From contig NZ_CP029289.2 of the NCBI RefSeq assembly GCF_003201835.2, forward strand, positions 496,001 through 560,000: 64,000 nt of DNA. Reading direction: 5' to 3'. The DNA comes from Acidianus brierleyi. Its GTDB lineage: Archaea > Thermoproteota > Thermoprotei_A > Sulfolobales > Sulfolobaceae. A program made the position numbers and the translations under genes. Of the stretch, positions 18,174 through 26,029 are shown piece by piece; positions within the stretch are counted from its first letter, which is position 1; every line of letters begins with the position of its first letter. The notes below the pieces were generated by a model that was given only the letters and a program-made list of their open reading frames with translations, was not told where the DNA came from and did no database searches.

Positions 18174-18185
18174 TTGTGACTGTGT
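18154..18185 (+). repeat. Exact 16-bp tandem duplication at the peptide gene end
   Basis: ATAATTGTGACTGTGT occurs twice back to back. The first copy encodes the final Asn-Cys-Asp-Cys part, and the junction creates the TAA stop. Removing one copy would let the frame continue for about 15 more codons, ending inside the radical SAM gene start. Confidence 0.9.
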
Positions 18186-18201
18186 ATTAAAGCGTCAACA
18201 A

Positions 18202-18206
18202 GAGGT
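18202..18206 (+). promoter_or_regulatory. Ribosome binding site of the radical SAM gene
   Basis: GAGGT followed by AA sits 8 bases before the ATG at 18215. In these organisms such sites mark genes inside operons, so translation starts on a message that already includes the upstream peptide. Confidence 0.6.
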
Positions 18207-18214
18207 AATACACT

Positions 18215-19159
18215 ATGATAATACAAGATAATAAGTTAGATAATAATTTTTTTCATATTATTTTTATGTTATCGGAACAATGTAATTTTAGGTGTATTTA
18301 TTGTTATGAAAAATTTTCCAATAACAAAGTGAATGATTTGGATCAACGAATAATAAAATCTATTCATAAATTAGTATATTATTACAATATAGATAGGCTT
18401 AATATGTCCTTTTTTGGTGGGGAACCCATGTTATACTATGATAAAATTATAAAAATTATGGAATATAGTAATTCCATAATAAATACACATGGCGATATGA
18501 CTACAAATGGATATTTGCTTAATAAGGAAAAATTTGAAAAATTAGTAAAACTTAACGTAAGAGAATATCAAATAACTTTTGACGGTTATAAGGATTATCA
18601 TGATAAAGTTAGAATAACAATAGGCAAGACTCCTACTTTTGATATGATCTTCAAAAATATCGTATCGTATAAGGATCTAAAGGAAGATTTTAGAATTACA
18701 ATAAGAATACATATGCATAAAAATAATTTTTCGTCAGTAAAAAAACTAATTGATTTATTAGCAGATTATTTAGCTGATGATAAAAGGTACGTGTTATTTT
18801 TAAGATCTATATCGCGACTTGGAGGACCTAATGATAATGCGATAATGTTACCGAGTAGAGAAGAGGTGGAAGACGCAATAACTTACGCTAAGTCAAGAGG
18901 GCTTAATATTGTCCTAAACAGAAATATGAGTAATTTCTGTTATGCTTCTCTACCAAATTCTATAGTTATTAGAGCAGACGGAAAAATATCCAAATGTACT
19001 GTAGATTTGTATTCAGATAGAAATATTGTAGGGTATTTAGATAGCAATGAAAATTTGGTGTTAGATCAAGATAAAATAAGATTTTGGGCTAGAGGATTTT
19101 TTACAGGTAATTTAGGAGAACTAAGATGTCCTCTTACTGGTGAGGATATTTATGATTGA
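18215..19159 (+). CDS. Radical SAM enzyme with partial SPASM domain (peptide maturase candidate)
   Basis: A 314-residue radical S-adenosylmethionine protein. The cluster motif is C23-x3-C27-x2-C30 (SEQCNFRCIYCY) and the SAM-binding GGEP is at 68-71. The C-terminal part has C242-x13-G256-x4-C261, exactly the opening CX9-15GX4C of SPASM domains, and one further cysteine C305. The later CX2CX5CX3C part is missing, so it is a shortened SPASM/twitch-like domain that probably holds a single auxiliary cluster. SPASM enzymes typically modify peptides or proteins (thioethers, C-C links). Position behind a small cysteine-ended peptide and ahead of an exporter supports a peptide-modifying role. No PqqD-like recognition domain is visible. 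Confidence 0.85.
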   Translation: MIIQDNKLDNNFFHIIFMLSEQCNFRCIYCYEKFSNNKVNDLDQRIIKSIHKLVYYYNIDRLNMSFFGGEPMLYYDKIIKIMEYSNSIINTHGDMTTNGYLLNKEKFEKLVKLNVREYQITFDGYKDYHDKVRITIGKTPTFDMIFKNIVSYKDLKEDFRITIRIHMHKNNFSSVKKLIDLLADYLADDKRYVLFLRSISRLGGPNDNAIMLPSREEVEDAITYAKSRGLNIVLNRNMSNFCYASLPNSIVIRADGKISKCTVDLYSDRNIVGYLDSNENLVLDQDKIRFWARGFFTGNLGELRCPLTGEDIYD

Positions 19160-20327
19160 TATTTACATAGACTTTGGAGGAAATTTGGAAATAGGAATGC
19201 ATAATGTAGATAAAAAGGAAATATATGTGACTACAATTCCCTTAATTCCTTATTTTTTTAATTTATTGGATAATAATTATAGAGACGATCCTAAAATAGA
19301 TCTTTATTATAATCATAATTCTACAAAAAATTCTACATTAGAGTTAATAAGAAAATATATAAGTCAAAATTTCAACATAGACGATCAAATAGATAATATA
19401 ATCGTTTCTGGTTCAGCTACTAATTTTTTGCAGAATCCCTTAGATAAAAGCCTTGATATAATAAGGAAAATATTCGGAAATAACTATAATAAGATTTATT
19501 ACTTTACACTATTAAATACATTTATTGATATTACCAATAATAATTTCAAAAAGATAGATAACACTATATATTTACTTTCACATAAAACAGGAATTCTACC
19601 TCTTATTGAGCTATTAGGCTTGGGAGGGAAAAGTCTAATTTTTGAAATGGGTACTCAGTCTACTGGAATTTTCTTCTCTAATAATTTAACTAGTGATTTC
19701 TCATTATCTGATTTAGATTTTATGAGCTTAGGTCTATTTACAGATATCTCGTATTTCTATAACAATTATCATATTCCAATAGGACTTTCAAAAATTTTTC
19801 AAAGCGAATTATTGTTAATTATAATATATTTATTCTTATCTATAAAATCTAAAAAATTTGAGAAAGTCTCAGTTAAAACCATGGAGTTTTTAAAAATCTT
19901 TTCCAAGTTTTATTATACATATTTTACTGATTATTTAGTAAATAAAAATAATATTAATAATGAAAAAATTTTGCAAGATATAAAAAATATATTACAGACT
20001 GATTCCTATCAATTTAATACTTTAAATGAGAATAATGTATATACGATAGTATATAATTTCTATTATAATATTAAGGAGAAATTCATGACTAGAATTATTG
20101 ATTTTCTTAATAAGCATGAACTTACTTTTTCTCTTAAGATGATTATAGGCGGAGTAGGCGAATATATACTTAGAGATCTATTAGGAGATCTTTCGGAAAT
20201 TGATCAAATGGAATTAATTCAACTTTCTAATATTACTAATAAAGAAGTCTCGGTGCATTCACCTATTATAGGGCCTCTATTAAAAATAAGAAATATGAAA
20301 CTTGAGCATACAGTGACAGTGATTTGA
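19152..20327 (+). CDS. ASKHA-like protein of unknown function in the radical SAM operon
   Basis: About 391 residues. I start it at the ATG at 19152 because a perfect GGTGAGG site (19139-19145) lies 6 bases before it; the frame also has a GTG at 19140. It overlaps the radical SAM gene by 8 bases. Three short segments recall the actin/hexokinase/Hsp70-like fold of hydantoinase- or MfnF-type proteins: IDIYIDFGGN at the N-terminus, IFEMGTQSTGIFF in the middle (phosphate-2-like) and IIGGVGEYILRDLL near the end (adenosine-like). The middle is an Asn/Tyr/Lys-rich helical insertion. It could be an ATP-dependent activator, a kinase-like modifier or a scaffold that binds the peptide. The fold call is tentative. 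Confidence 0.55.
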   Translation: MIDIYIDFGGNLEIGMHNVDKKEIYVTTIPLIPYFFNLLDNNYRDDPKIDLYYNHNSTKNSTLELIRKYISQNFNIDDQIDNIIVSGSATNFLQNPLDKSLDIIRKIFGNNYNKIYYFTLLNTFIDITNNNFKKIDNTIYLLSHKTGILPLIELLGLGGKSLIFEMGTQSTGIFFSNNLTSDFSLSDLDFMSLGLFTDISYFYNNYHIPIGLSKIFQSELLLIIIYLFLSIKSKKFEKVSVKTMEFLKIFSKFYYTYFTDYLVNKNNINNEKILQDIKNILQTDSYQFNTLNENNVYTIVYNFYYNIKEKFMTRIIDFLNKHELTFSLKMIIGGVGEYILRDLLGDLSEIDQMELIQLSNITNKEVSVHSPIIGPLLKIRNMKLEHTVTVI

Positions 20328-21496
20328 ATATACCCAATGAGATAAAAATTATAATAGCTCTACTTACTCTTTTTGATTTCATAACTATGTTTGTAGGATA
20401 CTATTTCGTAATAGACACCTATTTGATTTATAAGAATTTAATAATCTCAGCGTTAATTTGGATGTTATCAAATGCACGTAATATTTTTTCACTACCTTTG
20501 CCATACATTTTTATGAAAATAAAAAGCGTGAAAATCAATGTAATAATTTTTTCCATATTAATATCTTTTGTAATCCTTGCTTTAGCTCAGGAATTGGCTC
20601 CTTTAGAGGAAATCCTACTTGTCTCCATATTTAACTTCTTAATTGCAATACCCAGCAGAGCATTAGGATATTATGCTAGAACTCTATTAAACAAATATAA
20701 TGAATTTATAAACTATAATTCTACTCTAAATATTTTCTTATTAAGTGCGACTATTCTAGCATTAATAACCGCAGGTGTCTTGAATAATTATTCATCTCAC
20801 CTTTATTTACTCTTAATAATATTACCTTTACAAATAGTAATTCTCTTATTAATTACAAGATTAAACAACATTAAAATAACCCTTTCTTCTGCTAATTCCT
20901 TTAAGGTATGGATTAAATATATAAAAACTAATTATATATTTAGGTTTTTAGAAACTCGTTTCTATTCCATCACGGCATTATCTAGTGCATTAACTATATT
21001 ATTTATTAAAATTATATATGTTAATAATACAACATTTTCAGAATATTATACTATAGTTTTCACTATAAGTCTAATAGCCCAGGCCGTTGGTGCCTCTATA
21101 GCCCTTAAGAAGAAGACCGAAATTCTGAGGAATCTCTTGTTATTAGTCTTTCCTGTTACATTATTTGACTTAATTTTTCCATTTATTTCTGGTAAGATAA
21201 TACCTATTACTATTCTAACTTTCTTGCAATCTATGGTGGCAGCGTACGTTTACATACATCTTAATTCTATTTATCAGTATATTACGAGCAAAGATATTTA
21301 TGTGAATATTTCTATTACACAAAGAGTTTTACAGCAGATCTTCGGATCTATAATGGTTATTTTAGTCTCAATAATGGCAACTGTCATAGGAGTTACATTT
21401 ACTTATATAGGAATAGCATTGTTAATATCATCAATAGTATTACTTACACTATTTACTGATACTATTAAAAAGATAAAAATAGTAGATCAGAAGTAG
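20324..21496 (+). CDS. MFS-like 12-span membrane transporter (probable exporter)
   Basis: A 390-residue protein, almost entirely hydrophobic with about 10-12 predicted helices and a short basic loop between the halves (around residues 185-215), as in major facilitator proteins. It starts at a TTG that overlaps the TGA of the preceding gene, so it is translationally coupled. No conserved MFS loop motif is strong enough to name a family or substrate. In this operon the natural role is export of the modified peptide or immunity against it, which is inference from context. Confidence 0.65.
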   Translation: MNIPNEIKIIIALLTLFDFITMFVGYYFVIDTYLIYKNLIISALIWMLSNARNIFSLPLPYIFMKIKSVKINVIIFSILISFVILALAQELAPLEEILLVSIFNFLIAIPSRALGYYARTLLNKYNEFINYNSTLNIFLLSATILALITAGVLNNYSSHLYLLLIILPLQIVILLLITRLNNIKITLSSANSFKVWIKYIKTNYIFRFLETRFYSITALSSALTILFIKIIYVNNTTFSEYYTIVFTISLIAQAVGASIALKKKTEILRNLLLLVFPVTLFDLIFPFISGKIIPITILTFLQSMVAAYVYIHLNSIYQYITSKDIYVNISITQRVLQQIFGSIMVILVSIMATVIGVTFTYIGIALLISSIVLLTLFTDTIKKIKIVDQK

Positions 21497-21637
21497 TTAC
21501 GTTCTTCTTCAAATAATAGGAGCGCATTAATTTTTCTCTTTAATGTAGTACTGGATTCTTTTTCCGTCACTATCAGACTATGTAAGTTATGAGTTGATTT
21601 TAAAAATTGAATAACACTGTTTATCTAAGAACTATTT

Positions 21638-22039
21638 CTAATCTAAAGAAATTTTTATATATTCTATCTCCTTGGTTTTTTCAATATCTTCATCCGTAGT
21701 AATAACTTTTCCTCCAATTTTTTTCGCCGTAGCTATAAGATAAGCGTCAGCCAATGAAAGGTAAGAATATTTACTCTTTAATATGGCAGCAGTCTCTGTT
21801 ATATTTTCGTTTGGCGAAATTATCCTTATTGGCGAGTTTCTAATATACCTATGTCTTGCTATTGCAATATCTTTTCCTACTTTTGAAATATAATTATAAA
21901 TAAATTCTGCAAGATTAACCTCATTCATGTAGATTATTACGTTATTATTATACATCTCCTCGAAGAATTTTTTTACGTCCTTTTTTCCTGCGAAAAATAG
22001 AGATAAAGGTCCTGCGTCAATGACGTACTTCTCTTTCAA
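21638..22039 (-). CDS. vapC: VapC-type PIN-domain ribonuclease toxin
   Basis: About 133 residues. The catalytic acids are in place: YVIDAGPL at the N-terminus, NEVNLAEF in the middle, LSLADAYLIATAKK and VITTDEDI near the end. PIN toxins cut RNA when free of their antitoxin. I place the start at the TTG at 22039 because GGAGG lies 7 bases upstream of it; a longer frame begins at a TTG at 22060. Either way it overlaps the vapB gene, so the pair is coupled. All key residues are present, so the toxin should be active. Confidence 0.9.
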   Translation of the reverse strand: MKEKYVIDAGPLSLFFAGKKDVKKFFEEMYNNNVIIYMNEVNLAEFIYNYISKVGKDIAIARHRYIRNSPIRIISPNENITETAAILKSKYSYLSLADAYLIATAKKIGGKVITTDEDIEKTKEIEYIKISLD

Positions 22040-22262
22040 CTTCCTTCCTCCTTTCCTCAACTATAGCCTTCGCAACTTCTACGGCTCTATTTCCATCTAC
22101 TCCAAATAGGTCTAGGAGAGTTTCGGGTTTCTCTATGCTTACCTTACCTTCATTAACTATAAGTTCTACTATATCTCCTTCCTTTATCCCAATCGTTTCT
22201 CTTATCTCTTTAGGAATAACTATAATTCCTTTCTTATAGACCTTTACTCTATATCGTTCCAT
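22017..22262 (-). CDS. vapB: VapB antitoxin, SpoVT/AbrB-type DNA-binding
   Basis: An 81-residue protein. Residues 3-47 are a swapped-hairpin AbrB domain (VKVYKKGIIVIPKEIRETIGIKEGDIVEL), followed by a charged C-terminal tail (AVEVAKAIVEERRKEVERE) that would wrap and inhibit the VapC partner. It is the first gene of the pair, starting leaderless behind a TATA box at 22281-22290. Palindromic half-sites just upstream of that box fit autoregulation by the VapBC complex. Confidence 0.93.
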   Translation of the reverse strand: MERYRVKVYKKGIIVIPKEIRETIGIKEGDIVELIVNEGKVSIEKPETLLDLFGVDGNRAVEVAKAIVEERRKEVEREVRH

Positions 22263-22280
22263 GAATATATTTTCTCTTTA

Positions 22281-22322
22281 ATGTATAAAAGTTTAACTTA
22301 CGTAAAGTTAAACGTTTAACTT
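22281..22322 (-). promoter_or_regulatory. vapBC promoter with triple palindromic operator
   Basis: The TATA box TTTTATACAT (plus-strand 22281-22290) is about 24 bases from the vapB ATG. Directly upstream are three copies of the half-site GTTTAACTT: direct at 22291-22299, inverted at 22305-22313 and direct at 22314-22322. The last two form a perfect 18-bp palindrome. Binding there would cover the BRE and block TFB/TBP. Confidence 0.65.
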
Positions 22323-22546
22323 AGAAGATTTCAGAGCATTCTAAAATAAAAGTTCCATTAGAGATTCAATAAAGATTTTAAATTTTATTTTATTTTTAGA
22401 TAGAAAAATTCATGTAGTAACTTTCTTTACCTTAGCAGGAAACTTTTATTACCGTATAATAACCTACTACATATTTTTCTCATATCGAGCGTAGATTCTC
22501 ATTTGTTAGTAGTAAAGGTTAAATATCGATTATAAAATAAAAAATT

Positions 22547-22885
22547 ATGGAAAATGAGATAGAGATAAATTACGATAATGTTTGGAATTTTTTACTAAAT
22601 AATAAGGAAGTATACGTTATTAGAGCTAGTAATATACAGCCTGGAAAATACCTATGTAAACATAATAATAATACTGTCGAATGCTTTATTGATAAAGTTA
22701 TTGATGCTAATCCAATGATAATGAGGCAATATGTAGATAAGAGTGGGTTTTCTTCTTTACAAGAGTGGATGAGAAGTGCCGCAAAAGTTCATATGAGCCA
22801 TGTTAAAGGAGGTCCTTTTAGAAAAATGATGTCTCTAATGGATAAAAAATATATATTACACGTAATTCTAGTTAGTTCTGACTAA
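22547..22885 (+). CDS. Small conserved-type protein, ASCH/PUA-like fold suspected
   Basis: A 112-residue soluble protein. The arrangement VYVIRASNIQPGKYLCKHNN, a second strand with ECFIDKVI, then YVDKSGFSSLQEWMRSAAKVH and a final strand ILHVILVSS follows the ASCH pattern (a beta-barrel with GF-S-EEW helix). ASCH domains bind RNA or modified nucleosides. This is a pattern-level judgement. It stands alone, with its own AT-rich promoter region (TTATAAAATAAAA before the ATG). Confidence 0.55.
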   Translation: MENEIEINYDNVWNFLLNNKEVYVIRASNIQPGKYLCKHNNNTVECFIDKVIDANPMIMRQYVDKSGFSSLQEWMRSAAKVHMSHVKGGPFRKMMSLMDKKYILHVILVSSD

Positions 22886-22921
22886 ATTTCTTAATTATTA
22901 AAAACTCAAACATATTACTAA

Positions 22922-23860
22922 CTAACTTATACTATCATTAATTTTTATTAATTGATCCCAGAGAGAATCTGGTAAATCTATGTTTTCTTTTTCAACTTTT
23001 CTTGAACCAGGAAAATGATAGAAAGGAGTAGTTGGTATTCTTTCTTTAATTTTTTCAATTTTTTTCTCATTTCCAATAAGATCTTCTCTTATCACAATGC
23101 CAAAGAACGGATTTATGTCTACGTCTTCAGAGAATAATGATGTAAGAATTTCTATAGCTAATGCTAGATTAAATCCTTTATATCCTCCTATAGGTAAAAG
23201 TGAGCCACCGTTTATTAAGTCTTCAGGTTTTGATGTTCCTTTACCTTCAGCATTTAGAATCATACCTTCTTCTATTTTTTCTCCTCTATATAATGAACTT
23301 ACTACTTTCCCAAAAGAAGTTTTACTTAATGCCATATCTATTGTAATAGGCGGATCTCCAGGGAAAGATATGCTTATTGGGTTATTTCCTAATATTCTTC
23401 CTTTCATTCCTTCAAGAGAAATAAGTGGTGGAGTTCTTGCTACTAAAAGTGTTATAAATCCTTTTTTTGCAAAGTTTTCAGTAAAAGAGGATAATCTTCC
23501 TATATGCGATACGTTTCTGCCTAAAAATATCTTGAAGTTTTCCACTTTTTCCTCACTAGCTTTTCGCAGTATAACTTGTCCAAAAGTCATTTTACCATCT
23601 ATTTTTATGAGAAAATCATTACGTTGAATATCTATTCTAGCTTTAGGGTTAATTGGAGGAATTATTGTACCTCCTAGATTTACTTTTTCTCCTTTAGCCA
23701 GTTTTACGTAATAAGGAACTAATTGTACTCCATGATCTTCATGACCAGCTAAATTAGCATTAACTAGTTCTTCTGCCAATATTTTAGCATATTCATCGAA
23801 AGTTATTTTCTGAAATATAGAAAAAACAAGACTATAGAGGTCTTCCTTATTTACTATCAT
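22922..23860 (-). CDS. Malate/L-lactate dehydrogenase-type (Ldh_2) NAD(P) oxidoreductase
   Basis: A 312-residue member of the non-Rossmann LDH2/MDH2 family (COG2055 type). Typical segments: LAGHEDHGVQLVPYY near residue 35, the catalytic histidine in GRNVSHIGRLSSF near 110, LGNNPISISFPGDPPITIDMALSKTSFGKV near 155-185, and GGSLLPIGGYKGFNLALAIEIL near 215-235. The family includes malate, sulfolactate, ureidoglycolate and imino-acid reductases. In this island of ring-opening amidohydrolases a ureidoglycolate or hydroxy-acid dehydrogenase role is possible. Single-gene transcript. Confidence 0.88.
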   Translation of the reverse strand: MIVNKEDLYSLVFSIFQKITFDEYAKILAEELVNANLAGHEDHGVQLVPYYVKLAKGEKVNLGGTIIPPINPKARIDIQRNDFLIKIDGKMTFGQVILRKASEEKVENFKIFLGRNVSHIGRLSSFTENFAKKGFITLLVARTPPLISLEGMKGRILGNNPISISFPGDPPITIDMALSKTSFGKVVSSLYRGEKIEEGMILNAEGKGTSKPEDLINGGSLLPIGGYKGFNLALAIEILTSLFSEDVDINPFFGIVIREDLIGNEKKIEKIKERIPTTPFYHFPGSRKVEKENIDLPDSLWDQLIKINDSIS

Positions 23861-24098
23861 AAATTATAATGAAAAGATGTTAGATATAAGCTATTAATAT
23901 GCTTATATAACTTCTAATATTTTATCTAAAATCCTAAATTAGAAGAAAATATTTTAAAAATATCCTTAAATTAACTAGAAACTTTTTATTACTCTTAATA
24001 TTATTCTGGAAGATTTTCACATTTTACCTAATGTCATGAACCTTTTTTATAAGAAGTTTTTACTGCCATAATCTAAAATGATAAAATAAAAATTCTCT

Positions 24099-25700
24099 TT
24101 AATCTGGAGGAATCTCCTTTCCTATAAGTTCGACATCTATTCCTTCTTTTGATAATTTTGAATTAAAGTAGCTATATAGAAGAAATATAGCGCCCATAAT
24201 TAGTGCAATGATGAACATTACTTCAAATCCTACTTTAGAACTTATAACGCCATAGAAAGAGTCAGATAAGAGAAAGATCCATCCTATTAATGATATAGTA
24301 CCTAGAACGGAAATTAAAGGTATTCCAAGGATTTCTTTATTTACTGGTGAAGGAGCATTAACATATAATTCATGCTTAGTAATAGGAAATTCTATTGCTG
24401 ATATTGCAGTAAATATTTGTAAGAAACCTAGTGCTATACTAAAAAGATCGGTAGCAACATAGAGCCCTAAAGGAAATAATGGACTTACCATTATAATTGA
24501 AATAGCTATTACAGTAGCAGTTACAGCATAACTAACTATTGGAATACCACTTTTTGAAATATGAGTTAATTTTTCTGGTAATAATCTATCAAAGGAAGCT
24601 GCGAATATTTGTCGTGATTGAGCAACTACTGAAGGTAGTATGTCCTTTATCGGGAATAGGAACATTATAAAACCTACAGCTATTGCTAAGATAGAGAAAT
24701 TACTTAATGCTACTGCTCCTAAAAGAGGTATTGAAGGAGTTATGCTTAAGGAAGATGATACATATCCTAGCCTAGAAATAAAAGCGGATCCAAAAAGATG
24801 TTGATAAGAATATATCGTTAATGCCATTAAGAATAATGCTACTAATCCTGCACCTATTGTAGCAAAAAATAAACTTTTTCTGGGAGACTTAGCATCTCCT
24901 GCTAACCACCCTCCAAAATGGCTAAATCCACTCCAAGAAGATGTTAGTGGTATTACAGCAAGTAACGTTGAAGCTAAGCTAAAAGATATTAATGATGAAG
25001 ACCAGCCTTTTTGATTACTAAGTAAGATTATATTCTGATAAGAAGAAGGACCGAAAACCTTATTCCATAATGCTGGTGCAGATGATGGATTCTCAAAAAG
25101 CATTGCAAAATCAAGTATTAACAGAAGTGCTAATGGAATATAAAATGCTACAAAAATAGATAATTTAGATAATCGTATGCTGAAAGAGTCTAATAATGTA
25201 AATAATATAGTTATAATTATTGCAACAATTACTATATGAATAGGTGAATCGAAATATTTACCTATGTTAACAATACTCGGAGAATGCGTTACTAGTCCTG
25301 CAATAGTTAGAGAATCTGAGAGAAACGATGCTCCGATGTAAGCTACAACTCCGATTATAATACAGTATCCTAACCAAGTAAATATATTTATAAAATAGCC
25401 TAATCCTGGAGAAAGTATTCTGCTTATCCAAACATATTGTCCACCGATTTTTGGCATTACAAGACCTAAAAAATATATTACAGACGCCGCAGCAAAAAGA
25501 GGAATAGCATCAATAAGTAACGACAATAATGGAAAACTCCCTGGATATTCATAGGTAATGCCTACAGTAAAAAATAATATTCCAGAACCTATAGAAAATG
25601 AGAGAACTAGCGTTAGCATATCTAGACTGCTAAATTGTTTAATTAATCCGCTAGATTCTCGTATAAATATTTTTTCTTTATTCTTATCTTCATGGCTCAT
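24099..25700 (-). CDS. APC-superfamily amino acid permease
   Basis: A 533-residue, 12-span permease with the N-terminal lead-in IFIRESSGLIKQFSSLDML and the C-terminal EGIDVELIGKEIPPD shared with the permeases at 8425 and 11265. The first helix (SFSIGSGILFFTVG) shows the APC GSG motif. Transported compound unknown; the divergent neighbour is a dihydropyrimidinase-type hydrolase, so a ring compound or amino acid derived from it is plausible. Confidence 0.9.
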   Translation of the reverse strand: MSHEDKNKEKIFIRESSGLIKQFSSLDMLTLVLSFSIGSGILFFTVGITYEYPGSFPLLSLLIDAIPLFAAASVIYFLGLVMPKIGGQYVWISRILSPGLGYFINIFTWLGYCIIIGVVAYIGASFLSDSLTIAGLVTHSPSIVNIGKYFDSPIHIVIVAIIITILFTLLDSFSIRLSKLSIFVAFYIPLALLLILDFAMLFENPSSAPALWNKVFGPSSYQNIILLSNQKGWSSSLISFSLASTLLAVIPLTSSWSGFSHFGGWLAGDAKSPRKSLFFATIGAGLVALFLMALTIYSYQHLFGSAFISRLGYVSSSLSITPSIPLLGAVALSNFSILAIAVGFIMFLFPIKDILPSVVAQSRQIFAASFDRLLPEKLTHISKSGIPIVSYAVTATVIAISIIMVSPLFPLGLYVATDLFSIALGFLQIFTAISAIEFPITKHELYVNAPSPVNKEILGIPLISVLGTISLIGWIFLLSDSFYGVISSKVGFEVMFIIALIMGAIFLLYSYFNSKLSKEGIDVELIGKEIPPD

Positions 25701-26029
25701 TTATATCAATATAGTCACAATAGTTAATATTATATAAGCATTTTTTACATAAAAATATGTATACTAACTATAAATCTTTAAATTATAATATACAGAACTC
25801 TATAATATTAATATTTTAGAGAATTCCTTAGAAAGCACAATAATTTCCTTTCGTAAAGTAGTGAGAAATGAGATCCCTCTTCAATTACTGAAAACATAGG
25901 TAATTGTAGCTTTATGGGATACATTAATTAATACTATTTAGTAGATAGGGCATTATTAATATTGTTTCCATGGTTAATGCTTACTATTTAAAAGGGGTTA
26001 TAGGAGAAATAAATTGGGTATATTGCAAA
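25701..26029. other. Divergent intergenic region
   Basis: About 330 bases between the permease (minus) and the hydrolase (plus). It should hold two promoters. TATTTAAAAG at 25985-25994 is the best candidate for the plus-strand operon. No RNA gene or repeat is seen. Confidence 0.4.

Noticed and set aside
23097..23627. 176-codon plus-strand frame opposite the Ldh_2 gene
   Set aside because: Shadow of a gene whose motifs are all on the minus strand; the product lacks any domain character.
25970..26029. N-terminal extension of the dihydropyrimidinase-type enzyme
   Set aside because: The 20 extra residues have no counterpart in the family, whose members begin near MIIKDVKI; the start at 26030 is preferred.
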